In this document: piece after piece, positions 1-8,424 of the stretch
How the letters are laid out: every line of letters starts with the position of its first letter
How positions within the stretch are numbered: the stretch's first letter is position 1
NCBI GenBank assembly: GCA_964636985.1
Contig: CAZWSX010000027.1
Coordinates: 1 to 64,000 of the forward strand
Direction: 5' to 3'
Length of the DNA stretch: 64,000 nt
Source: CAZWSX01 sp964636985
GTDB taxonomy: Bacteria; Planctomycetota; Planctomycetia; Pirellulales; Pirellulaceae
The notes under the pieces: generated by a model
Told to the model about the DNA's origin: nothing
Database searches by the model: none
What the model saw: the letters and a program-made list of their open reading frames with translations, nothing else
Made by a program: the position numbers and the translations under genes

Positions 1-39
1 GATTCCGTTGGCCGTAGATTACGATGTGAAGAGAATTTT

Positions 40-594
40 TCAACGGGCTGCTAAGTACGTGTCGCTCATTCCGGCTGGCATGGTGTTTTTTACGGTTACT
101 GTCACCGTGGTCGCAACCGGGTTCTCAACACGAGTGGTACCATCGACTGCGACCGTGCGATACGAGAAGGTCATCGTTTTGGCCGTATCGTTGGGACCCA
201 TAAATCCCGCATTGGGCGTGATTACAAAGGTTCCGTTAGCACGCATCGTGACCGTCCCATACTCGGGCTGCGTGGCGATCACGGCCTCTTTGGACGACCA
301 GGGCATTTGGCCAGTGCCGCCGGGATAGGTAATGGTCTTGTAAACGGTATCGTTAGCGAGCACTGATGAATAGGAGATACCGCCTGGAGGGGCGGAAGTA
401 TCCAACGTCGTGTCGTGCAAAACGTTGTATCCTGAATCACTGTTGGACTGGAAAGTAAACCCACTGACATCCATTGTCAGCCTATTTTCCAGGCGTTGGA
501 CCACAAGACGGCGCTGATTATGACGGCGAGATCCAACGCCTGTCTTCGAAGTCTCAGTTGCCAACGAAAGAAATCGCCCCCAGATATTTTTCAT
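40..594 (-). CDS. LEPR-type exported surface protein, short or C-terminally truncated
   Basis: Predicted 184 aa. The N-terminus is basic and carries VVQRLENRLTMD near residues 30-41, a variant of the LEPR-type motif found at the start of many large planctomycete surface proteins. The rest reads like one cadherin/VCBS-like beta-sandwich (a GTVTMRANGTFVITPNAGF stretch, then Thr-rich strands). I chose ATG at 594 over GTG at 600; AGG lies about 7 nt upstream. The stop comes just after SDTYLAAR, where relatives of this type often begin another Ig-like repeat. A frameshift is possible, but the remaining 39 bases are too few to judge. Role inferred: cell-surface or envelope protein. Confidence 0.6.
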   Translation of the reverse strand: MKNIWGRFLSLATETSKTGVGSRRHNQRRLVVQRLENRLTMDVSGFTFQSNSDSGYNVLHDTTLDTSAPPGGISYSSVLANDTVYKTITYPGGTGQMPWSSKEAVIATQPEYGTVTMRANGTFVITPNAGFMGPNDTAKTMTFSYRTVAVDGTTRVENPVATTVTVTVKNTMPAGMSDTYLAAR

Positions 595-778
595 GCCCAC
601 ACCTGCCGAGAGAGAATATCAAGAATAGATACATTCAACACTTAATTGAATGAGTCTGCGGACGTGGGCGATTCTACAATTTTAAAGAAGCACGTCAAGG
701 TTTTGCTAGAAGGGAAAGACGTTCTACCTTGCAGATTCACATTCATGGCGAGGTTTGTCGCCAACCATGAGGCTGGAA

Positions 779-2236
779 TCAGCTGATCACCTCACGCACC
801 ACGTGGCCGTGCACGTCGGTCAGTCGCCGCGCGATACCATTGTGGTAGAACGTGAGCCGCTCGTGGTCGATGCCCATTAGGTGCAGGATGGTGGCGTGCA
901 GGTCGTAGCACATCGTCTTGCCTTCGGCCGTTTGATAGGCCCAGTCGTCGCTGCGGCCGTAGGCGGTGCCTGCTTTCACGCCGGCGCCGAACAGCCACGA
1001 GACAAACGTTCCACCGTTATGGTCGCGGCCCACGCTTCCCTGGGCGAACGGTGTTCGCCCGAACTCGGTGGTCCAGATCACCAGCGTGTCGTCGGTGAGT
1101 CCGCGCGCCTTGAGGTCGCGCAGCAGAGCGGCGATCGGCTGGTCGACGCTGAGCGCAATCGGCGGGAGTTCGCCGATGATGCTGCCGTGGTTGTCCCAGT
1201 TGTTGGACGCCCCTTGAGGGCCGCTCCAAACTTGCACGAAACGCGTGCCGCGTTCGATGAGTCGTCGAGCCAAAAGACAACGGCGGCCGAAATCCTGCGT
1301 CACTGGTTGGTCGAGGCCGTACGCTGTTTGCGTGATAGCTGATTCGCGTGAGAGGTCGAAGGCCTCGGGCGCACTCAACTGCATCTTGGCCGCGAGTTCG
1401 TATCCCGCGATGCGAGATTCCAGGCGCGTGTCGCTGGGATCGTTCTCGGCGTGCCGGCGGTTCATGGCGTCGATGGCCGCGCGGGTGGCGGAGTCGGCTT
1501 CGCCTTGGGCAAACGTGTAGCGATCCTTCGCTCTCAAGTTGGGGACCGGTTGCGGTGCGGCGGCGTCGATCGTCGTACCTTGGTGCATCGCCGGGAGGAA
1601 TCCAGCGCTGAAGGTTGCCTTTTGGTTGTAGGGGAGACCTCGCGCGTCGGGTAGCACGACGAACGTCGGCAGGTTGTCGACGATCTTTCCGAGTGCATAG
1701 CTGATCCAGGCCCCCATGCACGGAAAACCGGGCAAGAGGAAGCCGGTGTTCATCATGAACGCCCCTTGCCCGTGGACGTTGGTCTTGCTGGACATGGCCA
1801 TGAGGAAGGCCATCTCGTCGACGAGTTGCGCCTGGTGTGGGAAGACGGTGCTGACCCAACGGCCCGACTCGCCGTATTGTTTGAACTCGAAGGGGCTTTT
1901 CATCAAGGCACCGGCTGGCGCGGTGAAGCCTTCGGGCTTTTCCTTCGGTCCGAGCATTTGCCCGTGCAGGCGTTCGAGATCGGGTTTGTAGTCGTAGATG
2001 TCCATGGGGCTGGCGCCGCCATTCATGAACAACTGAATGACGCGCTTCACCTTGGCGGGGTGATGCAAGCCGCCGTTGAACTCCGGCCGCGGTACCGGCG
2101 GAACGTTGACGGCCAAAGACGAAGCCGGCGTGGCCGCCGCGGCATCGAGCCCCAGGGCATGCGCAAGCGCGAGTGCCCCGAAGCCGCCTCCGCCTTGAGC
2201 TAGCCACTGACGCCGTGATGTATGGAATGAACTCAT
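779..2236 (-). CDS. DUF1501 domain-containing exported protein
   Basis: 485 aa. A twin-arginine signal (SRRQWL at residues 6-11, then a hydrophobic Ala/Leu/Gly stretch) indicates folded export. Most of the chain matches DUF1501, a family related to the alkaline-phosphatase/sulfatase fold: FMNGGASPMDIYDYKPDL near residue 70 and TTEFGRTPF...GRDHNGG near residue 390. I chose ATG at 2236 over an in-frame TTG at 2248, because the ATG lies one base after the TGA of the upstream PSD1 gene, so the two are translationally coupled. DUF1501 genes next to PSCyt/PSD1 genes are a hallmark planctomycete pair of unknown function. Substrate unknown. Confidence 0.9.
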   Translation of the reverse strand: MSSFHTSRRQWLAQGGGGFGALALAHALGLDAAAATPASSLAVNVPPVPRPEFNGGLHHPAKVKRVIQLFMNGGASPMDIYDYKPDLERLHGQMLGPKEKPEGFTAPAGALMKSPFEFKQYGESGRWVSTVFPHQAQLVDEMAFLMAMSSKTNVHGQGAFMMNTGFLLPGFPCMGAWISYALGKIVDNLPTFVVLPDARGLPYNQKATFSAGFLPAMHQGTTIDAAAPQPVPNLRAKDRYTFAQGEADSATRAAIDAMNRRHAENDPSDTRLESRIAGYELAAKMQLSAPEAFDLSRESAITQTAYGLDQPVTQDFGRRCLLARRLIERGTRFVQVWSGPQGASNNWDNHGSIIGELPPIALSVDQPIAALLRDLKARGLTDDTLVIWTTEFGRTPFAQGSVGRDHNGGTFVSWLFGAGVKAGTAYGRSDDWAYQTAEGKTMCYDLHATILHLMGIDHERLTFYHNGIARRLTDVHGHVVREVIS

Positions 2237-2237
2237 G

Positions 2238-5200
2238 TCAGTCGACAAACAAAAACTCGTTGCAGTTGAAAAGGATGCGACAAACAGCAGCCAAACCGTG
2301 TTTTTCCGCCAGCGACGTCATTTCGTTCAGTTCTGTCGGAGTCGGCGTGCGCGAAAGGGTTAGCACGAAGGCGCGTTGCACTTTGGCCGGCGTGTTGTCC
2401 GCTTCACGATCGAGCCGTTTCGCCATTTGCTCGGACTGGTGAAGGATGAAGTCGTTGTTCATCACGGCCAGGGCTTGCAACGCCGAGGATGAAAGAGGCC
2501 GCGTGGGTTGGAGGCCCGACATGTCGGGAAAGTCGAGCGCCTCCAAGAGTGGATCGGGAATGCCGCGATAGACAAAACGATACACCGCGCGTCGGGCACC
2601 GCCGGCAGAACTCCAATCGAAGTCGTCGTAAACAATCGTAGGCGTGAGCTGAATACCCGTCTTGATTTGGAATTGCTGGATCGATGGACCGCCCATTTGC
2701 AGGTCGACCGTTCCCGAGGCAGCCAAGAGCGCATCGCGAAAGGTCTCGGCATCGACGCGCCTGCGCTCGCGGCGCGCGAGCCACTTGTTGTCGGCATCCG
2801 ACTTGAGTCGGTCACGATCCGCGGCCGTTGGCGTTGCCCGGCGGTAGGCATCGCTCAGCACCAAGTCGCGGTCGAGTGCTTTCAGCGAGCCGTCGTAGGC
2901 CAAGAGCTGACTCGACAAGTAATCGATCAACTCCGGATGGGTCGGCTCGGCGCCAGCGCGGCCGAAGTCGCCTGGCGTTTCACACAGTCCGCGGCCGAAT
3001 CGCCAATGCCACAAGCGATTCACGATGCTTCGCCAAACAAGCGGATTGCGCTGGTCAACGAGCCATTCTGCTAGTGCCGAACGGCGCTCGCGCTCACTTG
3101 CCTCTTCGGCAATGTTAAAGCGAGTGGGCAAGTCGTCGATGGCCGTGAGGCTACCGGATACGGCAACCGAGGTTGGTTTGGCGATGTCGCCGCGCTTCAA
3201 TACGTGCACCGTTTTCGGTTTAGCCATCACGGTGGGCGGGCCGGTGCTAGGGATGAGCCGGAATTCCGAACCGGCGCCATAAACCAGTGGCACGGCTGGA
3301 AGCTTGGCAAGTTCCTCGGCGGCTCGCCTGCTGAGAACGAACTGGGCCAATGCCAATCGCTGGTCGTTGGTGCGGTCGCCAGGGGCCAGCTTCATCGCGT
3401 CAACGATAACTGGTGAAATGACGACGGCGCGCTCGGGTTCGGCATTGGTTGCCTGAAGTTGCCATCGGCCAATGATGTGGCTGCGGCCGTGCACCTGCTT
3501 GAGCACGACCACCAACTTGCCGGCAGCATCCTGTGGCACGGGCTGTTCGAGAGTGAACACAACGAAGTGTGATTTGCCTTCGTTGGGATGGATGCCCCAC
3601 GCCGTGTCGACGTTGCCATCAATGGCATGGGCGGCAGTCCAACCTTGTTGATCGAAATCGGCCGCCGCCAGTTTGATTTTGAGCGGTCGCGCGGGCGTAC
3701 CATCGCCTGGTTGAAACTGGATCTCGACTTCGTTGAGATGCAGGTTCCCGTTCGTGGGCTGACGGCCCGGCCCTTTGTTGGGCAATCGATCGTCTGCCAG
3801 AACATCAAGACGGATTGCCGTTGCGCCGGCAATGCCTTGACTGATGGTGGCGGTGTAAATGTCCTTTTCGGGATTGGCACCCGAGTGCATGAAATACGAG
3901 CCGTCATCTTGCAGCACAAATGGTGTGTTCTCACGCGAAGCCACGCTCTCGCAGGGAAGAGGCGTCCACACGGCGAGGTTTGACCCTTGCTGGTCGACCC
4001 ACTCCTGGGTCAACTGTTGAATCTCGCCGGAGAGAAGGACGCTGGCGTCGCGATTGGTCGCTGCCGTAGCGTACTGGTTCCAACGTAGACGCTGTTTTGC
4101 TATGGCTGGATCGTCATCCGATGCGATGTCGCCCGGAGTGATGCCCGCGAAGACGGCCTGCAAGGCGTAGTAGTCGTCTTGCAGGATGGGATCGAACTTG
4201 TGGTTGTGGCAGCGGGCGCAATTGACCGTGCTGCTGGCGAAAGCCGACATGGTTTGCGTGACCAAGTCGTCGCGGAACTGATATTCGAACGTCACCGGCG
4301 CGGTGCTATACGCGCTGTAATCGAAGGGTCCTGCTCCTAAGAAACCCAGTGCTGAAAGACTGCCCTGTGCGCGTGCGGCCTGCGCATCGGCGGCGAGTTG
4401 TTCTCGAACAAAGGTCTGCCATGGCAAGTCGCGGTTGAAGGCCTCGATAACATAGTCGCGATAGCGCCAAGCATTGGGGCGCCCGACGTCGTGTTCCGTA
4501 CCGTGCGTGTCGGCAAAGTGAATGGCATCGAACCAGAATCGCGCCAGCCGCTCGCCGTATCGCGGCGAGGCGAGCAATCGATCGACCAGCCGCTCGTACG
4601 CCAATGGTTGCTCATCGGCCAAAAAAGCAGCCGTCTCTTCCGGCGTTGGCGGCAAGCCGTGCAAATCGATGGTGACGCGGCGAATCAACGTGCGGCGGTC
4701 TGCCTCGGGAACCGGAGACAAACTATTTTCGCTCCAGCGCGCCGCGATGAAACGATCAATCGGTGATCCGCCAGAGACGTCGGGAACAGGCGGGCGAACG
4801 ATTGGACGCAGCGACCACCAATCGCGAGCGTTCGCATCAAGCGAGGGAACGGGGTCGACCGTCCGCGGATCAGGCGCGCCGCGGCTGACCCACGCCACGA
4901 GCGTCGCGATTTCCGAGTCTGACATCGGTTCGTCGGGCGGCATCTTTAAATCGCCTTTTCGACGGACCGCGCTGATCAGCAAGCTTTCGTCGGGCTTGCC
5001 AGGAACGACGGCCGGGCCGTGATCGCCGCCGGTGAACCAGCCACTGCGAAAGTCCAGGGCCAATCCGCCGTTCATTTCGCCTTCGGTATGGGAGTGGCAG
5101 CTATAGCAACGAGCCCGGAATAAGGGCTCCACATCTTGCTTGAAGAAGTCGTCCCCTTCGTCGGCGAAAGCCGAAAGCACGATGACGGCAGCCAAACAGA

Positions 5201-5258
5201 CCGCCGCGAACAAAGCTCGCGCGGGCATTGGGTCGAACAATCGTCGACGGGCGATCAT
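2238..5258 (-). CDS. PSCyt1 / DUF1549 / DUF1553 (PSD1) cytochrome-like protein
   Basis: 1006 aa with a signal peptide at about residues 12-32. The PSCyt1 haem site CYSCH is at 51-55. The DUF1549 domain spans about 163-370 and holds a second CxxCH, CARCH at 347-351. A beta-rich insert around 440-600 has HAIDGNVDTAWG, resembling a discoidin/F5-8C carbohydrate-binding fold. DUF1553 (PSD1) follows at about 715-985 (NPLVWRSIVNRLWHWRFG and PTHPELIDYLS). These proteins are specific to Planctomycetes and relatives and are thought to be periplasmic; their biochemical role is unproven. It is the first gene of a two-gene unit with the DUF1501 gene. Its start lies 26 nt from a 15-base motif shared with the Gfo/Idh gene at 40.9 kb. 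Confidence 0.93.
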   Translation of the reverse strand: MIARRRLFDPMPARALFAAVCLAAVIVLSAFADEGDDFFKQDVEPLFRARCYSCHSHTEGEMNGGLALDFRSGWFTGGDHGPAVVPGKPDESLLISAVRRKGDLKMPPDEPMSDSEIATLVAWVSRGAPDPRTVDPVPSLDANARDWWSLRPIVRPPVPDVSGGSPIDRFIAARWSENSLSPVPEADRRTLIRRVTIDLHGLPPTPEETAAFLADEQPLAYERLVDRLLASPRYGERLARFWFDAIHFADTHGTEHDVGRPNAWRYRDYVIEAFNRDLPWQTFVREQLAADAQAARAQGSLSALGFLGAGPFDYSAYSTAPVTFEYQFRDDLVTQTMSAFASSTVNCARCHNHKFDPILQDDYYALQAVFAGITPGDIASDDDPAIAKQRLRWNQYATAATNRDASVLLSGEIQQLTQEWVDQQGSNLAVWTPLPCESVASRENTPFVLQDDGSYFMHSGANPEKDIYTATISQGIAGATAIRLDVLADDRLPNKGPGRQPTNGNLHLNEVEIQFQPGDGTPARPLKIKLAAADFDQQGWTAAHAIDGNVDTAWGIHPNEGKSHFVVFTLEQPVPQDAAGKLVVVLKQVHGRSHIIGRWQLQATNAEPERAVVISPVIVDAMKLAPGDRTNDQRLALAQFVLSRRAAEELAKLPAVPLVYGAGSEFRLIPSTGPPTVMAKPKTVHVLKRGDIAKPTSVAVSGSLTAIDDLPTRFNIAEEASERERRSALAEWLVDQRNPLVWRSIVNRLWHWRFGRGLCETPGDFGRAGAEPTHPELIDYLSSQLLAYDGSLKALDRDLVLSDAYRRATPTAADRDRLKSDADNKWLARRERRRVDAETFRDALLAASGTVDLQMGGPSIQQFQIKTGIQLTPTIVYDDFDWSSAGGARRAVYRFVYRGIPDPLLEALDFPDMSGLQPTRPLSSSALQALAVMNNDFILHQSEQMAKRLDREADNTPAKVQRAFVLTLSRTPTPTELNEMTSLAEKHGLAAVCRILFNCNEFLFVD

Positions 5259-5284
5259 GAGGAGCCGATCGCGGAAGGGTGGGT

Positions 5285-5299
5285 GGGATAAAAGGCGGG
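5285..5299 (-). promoter_or_regulatory. Shared upstream motif CCCGCCTTTTATCCC (copy 1)
   Basis: Read on the coding strand, CCCGCCTTTTATCCC ends 26 nt before the ATG of the PSD1 gene. An identical 15-mer ends 22 nt before the ATG of the Gfo/Idh gene (40934-40948). It overlaps the hairpin at 5288-5310. Whether it acts as a promoter, operator or leader element is inference. Confidence 0.4.
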
Positions 5300-5310
5300 G
5301 TGCCTTTTAT
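5288..5310 (-). terminator. Hairpin with T-rich 3' arm between two minus-strand genes
   Basis: ATAAAAGGC (5288-5296) pairs perfectly with GCCTTTTAT (5302-5310) around a 5-base loop. It sits about 75 nt after the stop of the cyclase-like gene and 29 nt before the start of the PSD1 gene. It may terminate the former or form part of the leader of the latter, since one arm lies inside the shared 15-base motif. Confidence 0.45.
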
Positions 5311-5385
5311 TATGCCACGTTCGCCATAACGAGGAAACGCTTTCTTGCCGTGTTTCCTATCGGCTTCGGCAAATCTGCCCCATCG

Positions 5386-6615
5386 CTAGGGTTTTTGCGG
5401 CAGCGTTTCGAGTAGGCCCAGCGCCGCCCAACCGGTGCCCCAGTAGTGATAAATCTCGTTTCGCGCGGCAATACGTTCCTCGCCGGACGCATTCGTAATC
5501 GTGCGAGAATCGGTCTTCCACGATCCATCCGGTTGCTGCGACGACAATAGATAGGCCGTTGCGGCATCGACAACTTCTTGGTGACTGGCGGCCCCGACTT
5601 TCGCGACGGCGTAGAGGACGAGCCCTGTCGTGTAGGGATCGCTCACGGCATCTTTCGTCCAACCCCAGCCGCCATCGGCGTTGTGTTCAGCGATGAGCTG
5701 CTCGCGGAGTCGTTCGACGTCGTCATTAGTGCCAAATTGCTTTTCAAATAACATTCGCGTGGCGAGCCATTCGTGATTGTCGGGCGGCGCTTGTTGCCGC
5801 TCAAAAGCGATGGCCTTCGCGATCGTGTCCGATGACGCTTGGTCTAAGTCCTGGTACCGACTCATCGCCATTGCAATCCACATCGTCGTTGCGCGATTGG
5901 CAGTCGGGAGCGTCCACTTCCGCATGGATTGAAATTGGTTGCCCGGCATCCATGAACCGTCCTCCAGTTGCAATTGCCGCATCAGGCCGATTACGCCGGC
6001 GCGAAATTCTCCGTTGAAGCCGTGCTCGCTATTTGAAGATTGCGACGTCTCGCTGGGGAGTAGTAGTAGCGGCGCCAGTGCGTCGAGGCCGCCTCCCGAG
6101 CGGAAAGGATGATTACTTTTCAGGGCGGCTGTTTGAACGATTACGGGTTGATATGCCGCAAGTTCGTCGGCGGACAGGAGCGGTGTTAACTTCTCAAGGA
6201 ACTCTGCCTCGGTTACGAACCTTTTTGCGACGATCGGCGTGAGCTTTTCTTTGATATCCGCGGGCAACTGGGCTTCGTCAACCTTACTGACTTCGTACTT
6301 GCCGAGGTGGAAAGGGTGCCGCTGTGAGAGCGAGTCTTCACGGACCCACTCGTCCCACTGTGCCAGTTTCGCGGTGTCGACCGCGATCCCCTTCGCTTGC
6401 GCCGCATGATGCGTCCAGACCATGAACGGCACGTGATGGCACGACATGCAGTCGCGTTGTTCCATCCACTGAACGCCTTCTTTTTCCAGAAACGGAAGGC
6501 TGCGGGCAATCGATTCGCGAACAGCTTGTTGACCTGCCGGGGAGGAACTCGCTTCCTCGGCAAAGCATGCCGGCACCAGGCACGCGCCAACGAGCATGGG
6601 AATTAAGTGACGCAT
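5386..6615 (-). CDS. Exported terpenoid-cyclase-like repeat protein with a CxxCH motif
   Basis: 409 aa. Signal peptide: MRHLIPMLVGACLVPACFA. A CxxCH motif (CMSCHH) is at residues 56-61. After it come alpha/alpha-toroid-type repeats of the squalene-cyclase/prenyltransferase class: LEDGSWMPGN, NADGGWGWTKDAVSDPYTTGLVLYA and QPDGSWKTDS. I chose ATG at 6615 over ATG at 6666, because GAGG lies about 9 nt before it and the signal peptide then starts at residue 1. The DxDD motif of true squalene-hopene cyclases is not evident, so cyclase activity is doubtful. A haem-binding periplasmic scaffold is an alternative. Confidence 0.75.
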   Translation of the reverse strand: MRHLIPMLVGACLVPACFAEEASSSPAGQQAVRESIARSLPFLEKEGVQWMEQRDCMSCHHVPFMVWTHHAAQAKGIAVDTAKLAQWDEWVREDSLSQRHPFHLGKYEVSKVDEAQLPADIKEKLTPIVAKRFVTEAEFLEKLTPLLSADELAAYQPVIVQTAALKSNHPFRSGGGLDALAPLLLLPSETSQSSNSEHGFNGEFRAGVIGLMRQLQLEDGSWMPGNQFQSMRKWTLPTANRATTMWIAMAMSRYQDLDQASSDTIAKAIAFERQQAPPDNHEWLATRMLFEKQFGTNDDVERLREQLIAEHNADGGWGWTKDAVSDPYTTGLVLYAVAKVGAASHQEVVDAATAYLLSSQQPDGSWKTDSRTITNASGEERIAARNEIYHYWGTGWAALGLLETLPQKP

Positions 6616-6696
6616 CGAGCGGACCTCATCGCCTGGCCAAAGGAGAATCGCGAGACTCCTATCCATCGCTCTTTATCGATGAAGGCCGCGTGAAAT

Positions 6697-7584
6697 TCAA
6701 GGCTTTGCCGCGTCGGCCCAGATCTTTTGTGATCCTTCGATACGAATGGGACGGGTGATTTCCTTTCCGTCTCTGACCACGATGTAGGCATCGGCGCCGG
6801 TGACGCTGTCCCATTGCAGCTTGGCGATACCTGCGGCCTTGGTAGATGGTGAAGCGGCCGTACGCTTTCCTTGGGCACCAATTCCGATGATGGCGTACTC
6901 GTGCTTGCCGCTACCATCGTCGCTGATGATTGTTGGGGCTGATGGCGTCGACAAATCCATCTTCCGAAGTTCGCCGCCCCAAAGTTGCAGCGTCTCGCTG
7001 GCAGGTGGCAGGCCTCCGCCGCCATAGCCACCGCCACCAATCGACATCATGCCTTGGCCAATGAGGGCATCGGTGAGCGGTTCCTGGTGTTGCGGGCGAA
7101 AGGTTTGAAATCGGATCCGCCCGGGATGCGTCGCGCCGTTCCACTGGTCGCGGGGGACTTCGCTGAGCTCGACTCCTTCCCCTTGGATGATTGCCATCTG
7201 CCGCCAATGTCCATCGAGCCAGACGTTCCACGAAATATGGCCAGGAGCGGTTCGAAGCGAGCCATCCCGCTCGATTGCGTGGAAGCGATCGTCGAACGGG
7301 TCGTCGACTTCCCCTTTGATCAGGCGGCTGCGAACCCACAGGCCGCCGGGGCCATCGTGCAGCGCTCGCGCGTAGATGCCACGCGGGATTTGATGCTGCT
7401 CGTATCCTTCCTCCCAGATCTTGCCTGTGTCGGAGACGATCAGTTCCTTGCGAACGATCAATCGATCGACTTCCAAGACCCTATCCTCTTTCTTTTCGCG
7501 CCCGTTGCTCTGAGCGCCGCCGAAGTACAAGACGCTCCAAGTGGTGGCGACCGAAATAAAGATCGTGACGATGCGATCTTTCAT
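6697..7584 (-). CDS. Hypothetical exported protein with fibronectin-like C-terminus
   Basis: 295 aa, family not recognised. The N-terminal hydrophobic segment (about residues 4-23) could be a signal peptide or anchor. LEVDRLIVRKELIVSDTGK at 37-55 resembles beta-strand repeats found in planctomycete envelope proteins. A Gly-rich linker (GGGGYGGGG, near 185) leads to a C-terminal piece with AKLQWDSVTGADAYIVVRDG, the usual signature of a fibronectin type III-like strand pair. GAGG lies 7 nt before the ATG. It lies 81 nt upstream of the cyclase-like gene on the same strand and may be cotranscribed with it. Confidence 0.6.
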   Translation of the reverse strand: MKDRIVTIFISVATTWSVLYFGGAQSNGREKKEDRVLEVDRLIVRKELIVSDTGKIWEEGYEQHQIPRGIYARALHDGPGGLWVRSRLIKGEVDDPFDDRFHAIERDGSLRTAPGHISWNVWLDGHWRQMAIIQGEGVELSEVPRDQWNGATHPGRIRFQTFRPQHQEPLTDALIGQGMMSIGGGGYGGGGLPPASETLQLWGGELRKMDLSTPSAPTIISDDGSGKHEYAIIGIGAQGKRTAASPSTKAAGIAKLQWDSVTGADAYIVVRDGKEITRPIRIEGSQKIWADAAKP

Positions 7585-7664
7585 GGGAGGGCCTCGTGGA
7601 AACGATTGTCGAGGTGAGACGCGACACCATCATAGATTGGAGGACGACCGCGTTCCCTATCGGT

Positions 7665-8405
7665 TCACCAAACCGTCCGCACCAGCATGTAGATTCCCAG
7701 TGCCATAACCAGGCCAGAAACAAGGCGGCGATAGATAGGCTCGGGAATTCGCCGCAGCACTCTTTCGCCGGCAATCGTCCCGACAATCGCCCCGGTGGTG
7801 GCGGCGAGCAGAGCGGGCCAGAGCTGCAGGATTTCGTTTCCTTGCGTGTAGAGATAAACGGGCATCCGTGCGCCATCAACAATCAGCCCGACTGCGGTGG
7901 CTGTTGCGACGAAGGCCTGGCGCGGAACATCGAAGCTGAGCATCGCTCCCGAGCGAATGCCGCCTTGGTTGCCCACCAGGCCGCCGAGCATGCCCGACAC
8001 AAATCCGGCTGCCCACGCCACCCAACCATGAAAACGGAGACGCTGCGATAATCCGGTTAACCCCATTGCGCCCGTGAAGATCAGCAGGCAACCAAAAACA
8101 GCGGTTAGGATTGGACTATTGGCATAGATTTGGAGCAATGCTCCGGTGAGCCCGCCGGCAGCGCTCATCAGCCCGAAGCTCAGGAGCAAGTGGCGATCGA
8201 CGCTCTTTCTCATCAGCCAAAAGCGAAGCGCGGTAGCCGCGAGGTGGGGCACGGAGACCGCAGCAACCGCCAACTTAGTCGCCATGCGCAACGAGAAGAT
8301 GGGGGTCAGCAGGCTCCCAATGCCAAACCCGCTGACCGATGCAATGGCGCCCGCGATCAGTCCGCCGAGCGCCGTCAGAATCAAGAATACTGTGTCGGAA
8401 AGCAT
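7665..8405 (-). CDS. TauE/SafE (TSUP) family membrane permease
   Basis: 246 aa, near the usual length for DUF81/TSUP transporters. I count about seven or eight hydrophobic segments in two related halves. The N-terminal half has GGLIAGAIASVSGFGIGSLL; the centre has AAGFVSGMLGGLVGNQGG. The family moves small sulfur-containing or organic anions across the inner membrane. The substrate here cannot be deduced and no sulfur-metabolism gene is adjacent. It lies between the exported hypothetical protein and the PilM-like gene on the same strand, with 19 nt to the latter's stop. Confidence 0.85.
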   Translation of the reverse strand: MLSDTVFLILTALGGLIAGAIASVSGFGIGSLLTPIFSLRMATKLAVAAVSVPHLAATALRFWLMRKSVDRHLLLSFGLMSAAGGLTGALLQIYANSPILTAVFGCLLIFTGAMGLTGLSQRLRFHGWVAWAAGFVSGMLGGLVGNQGGIRSGAMLSFDVPRQAFVATATAVGLIVDGARMPVYLYTQGNEILQLWPALLAATTGAIVGTIAGERVLRRIPEPIYRRLVSGLVMALGIYMLVRTVW

Positions 8406-8424
8406 TGTTTCGGCAACGGTATCC

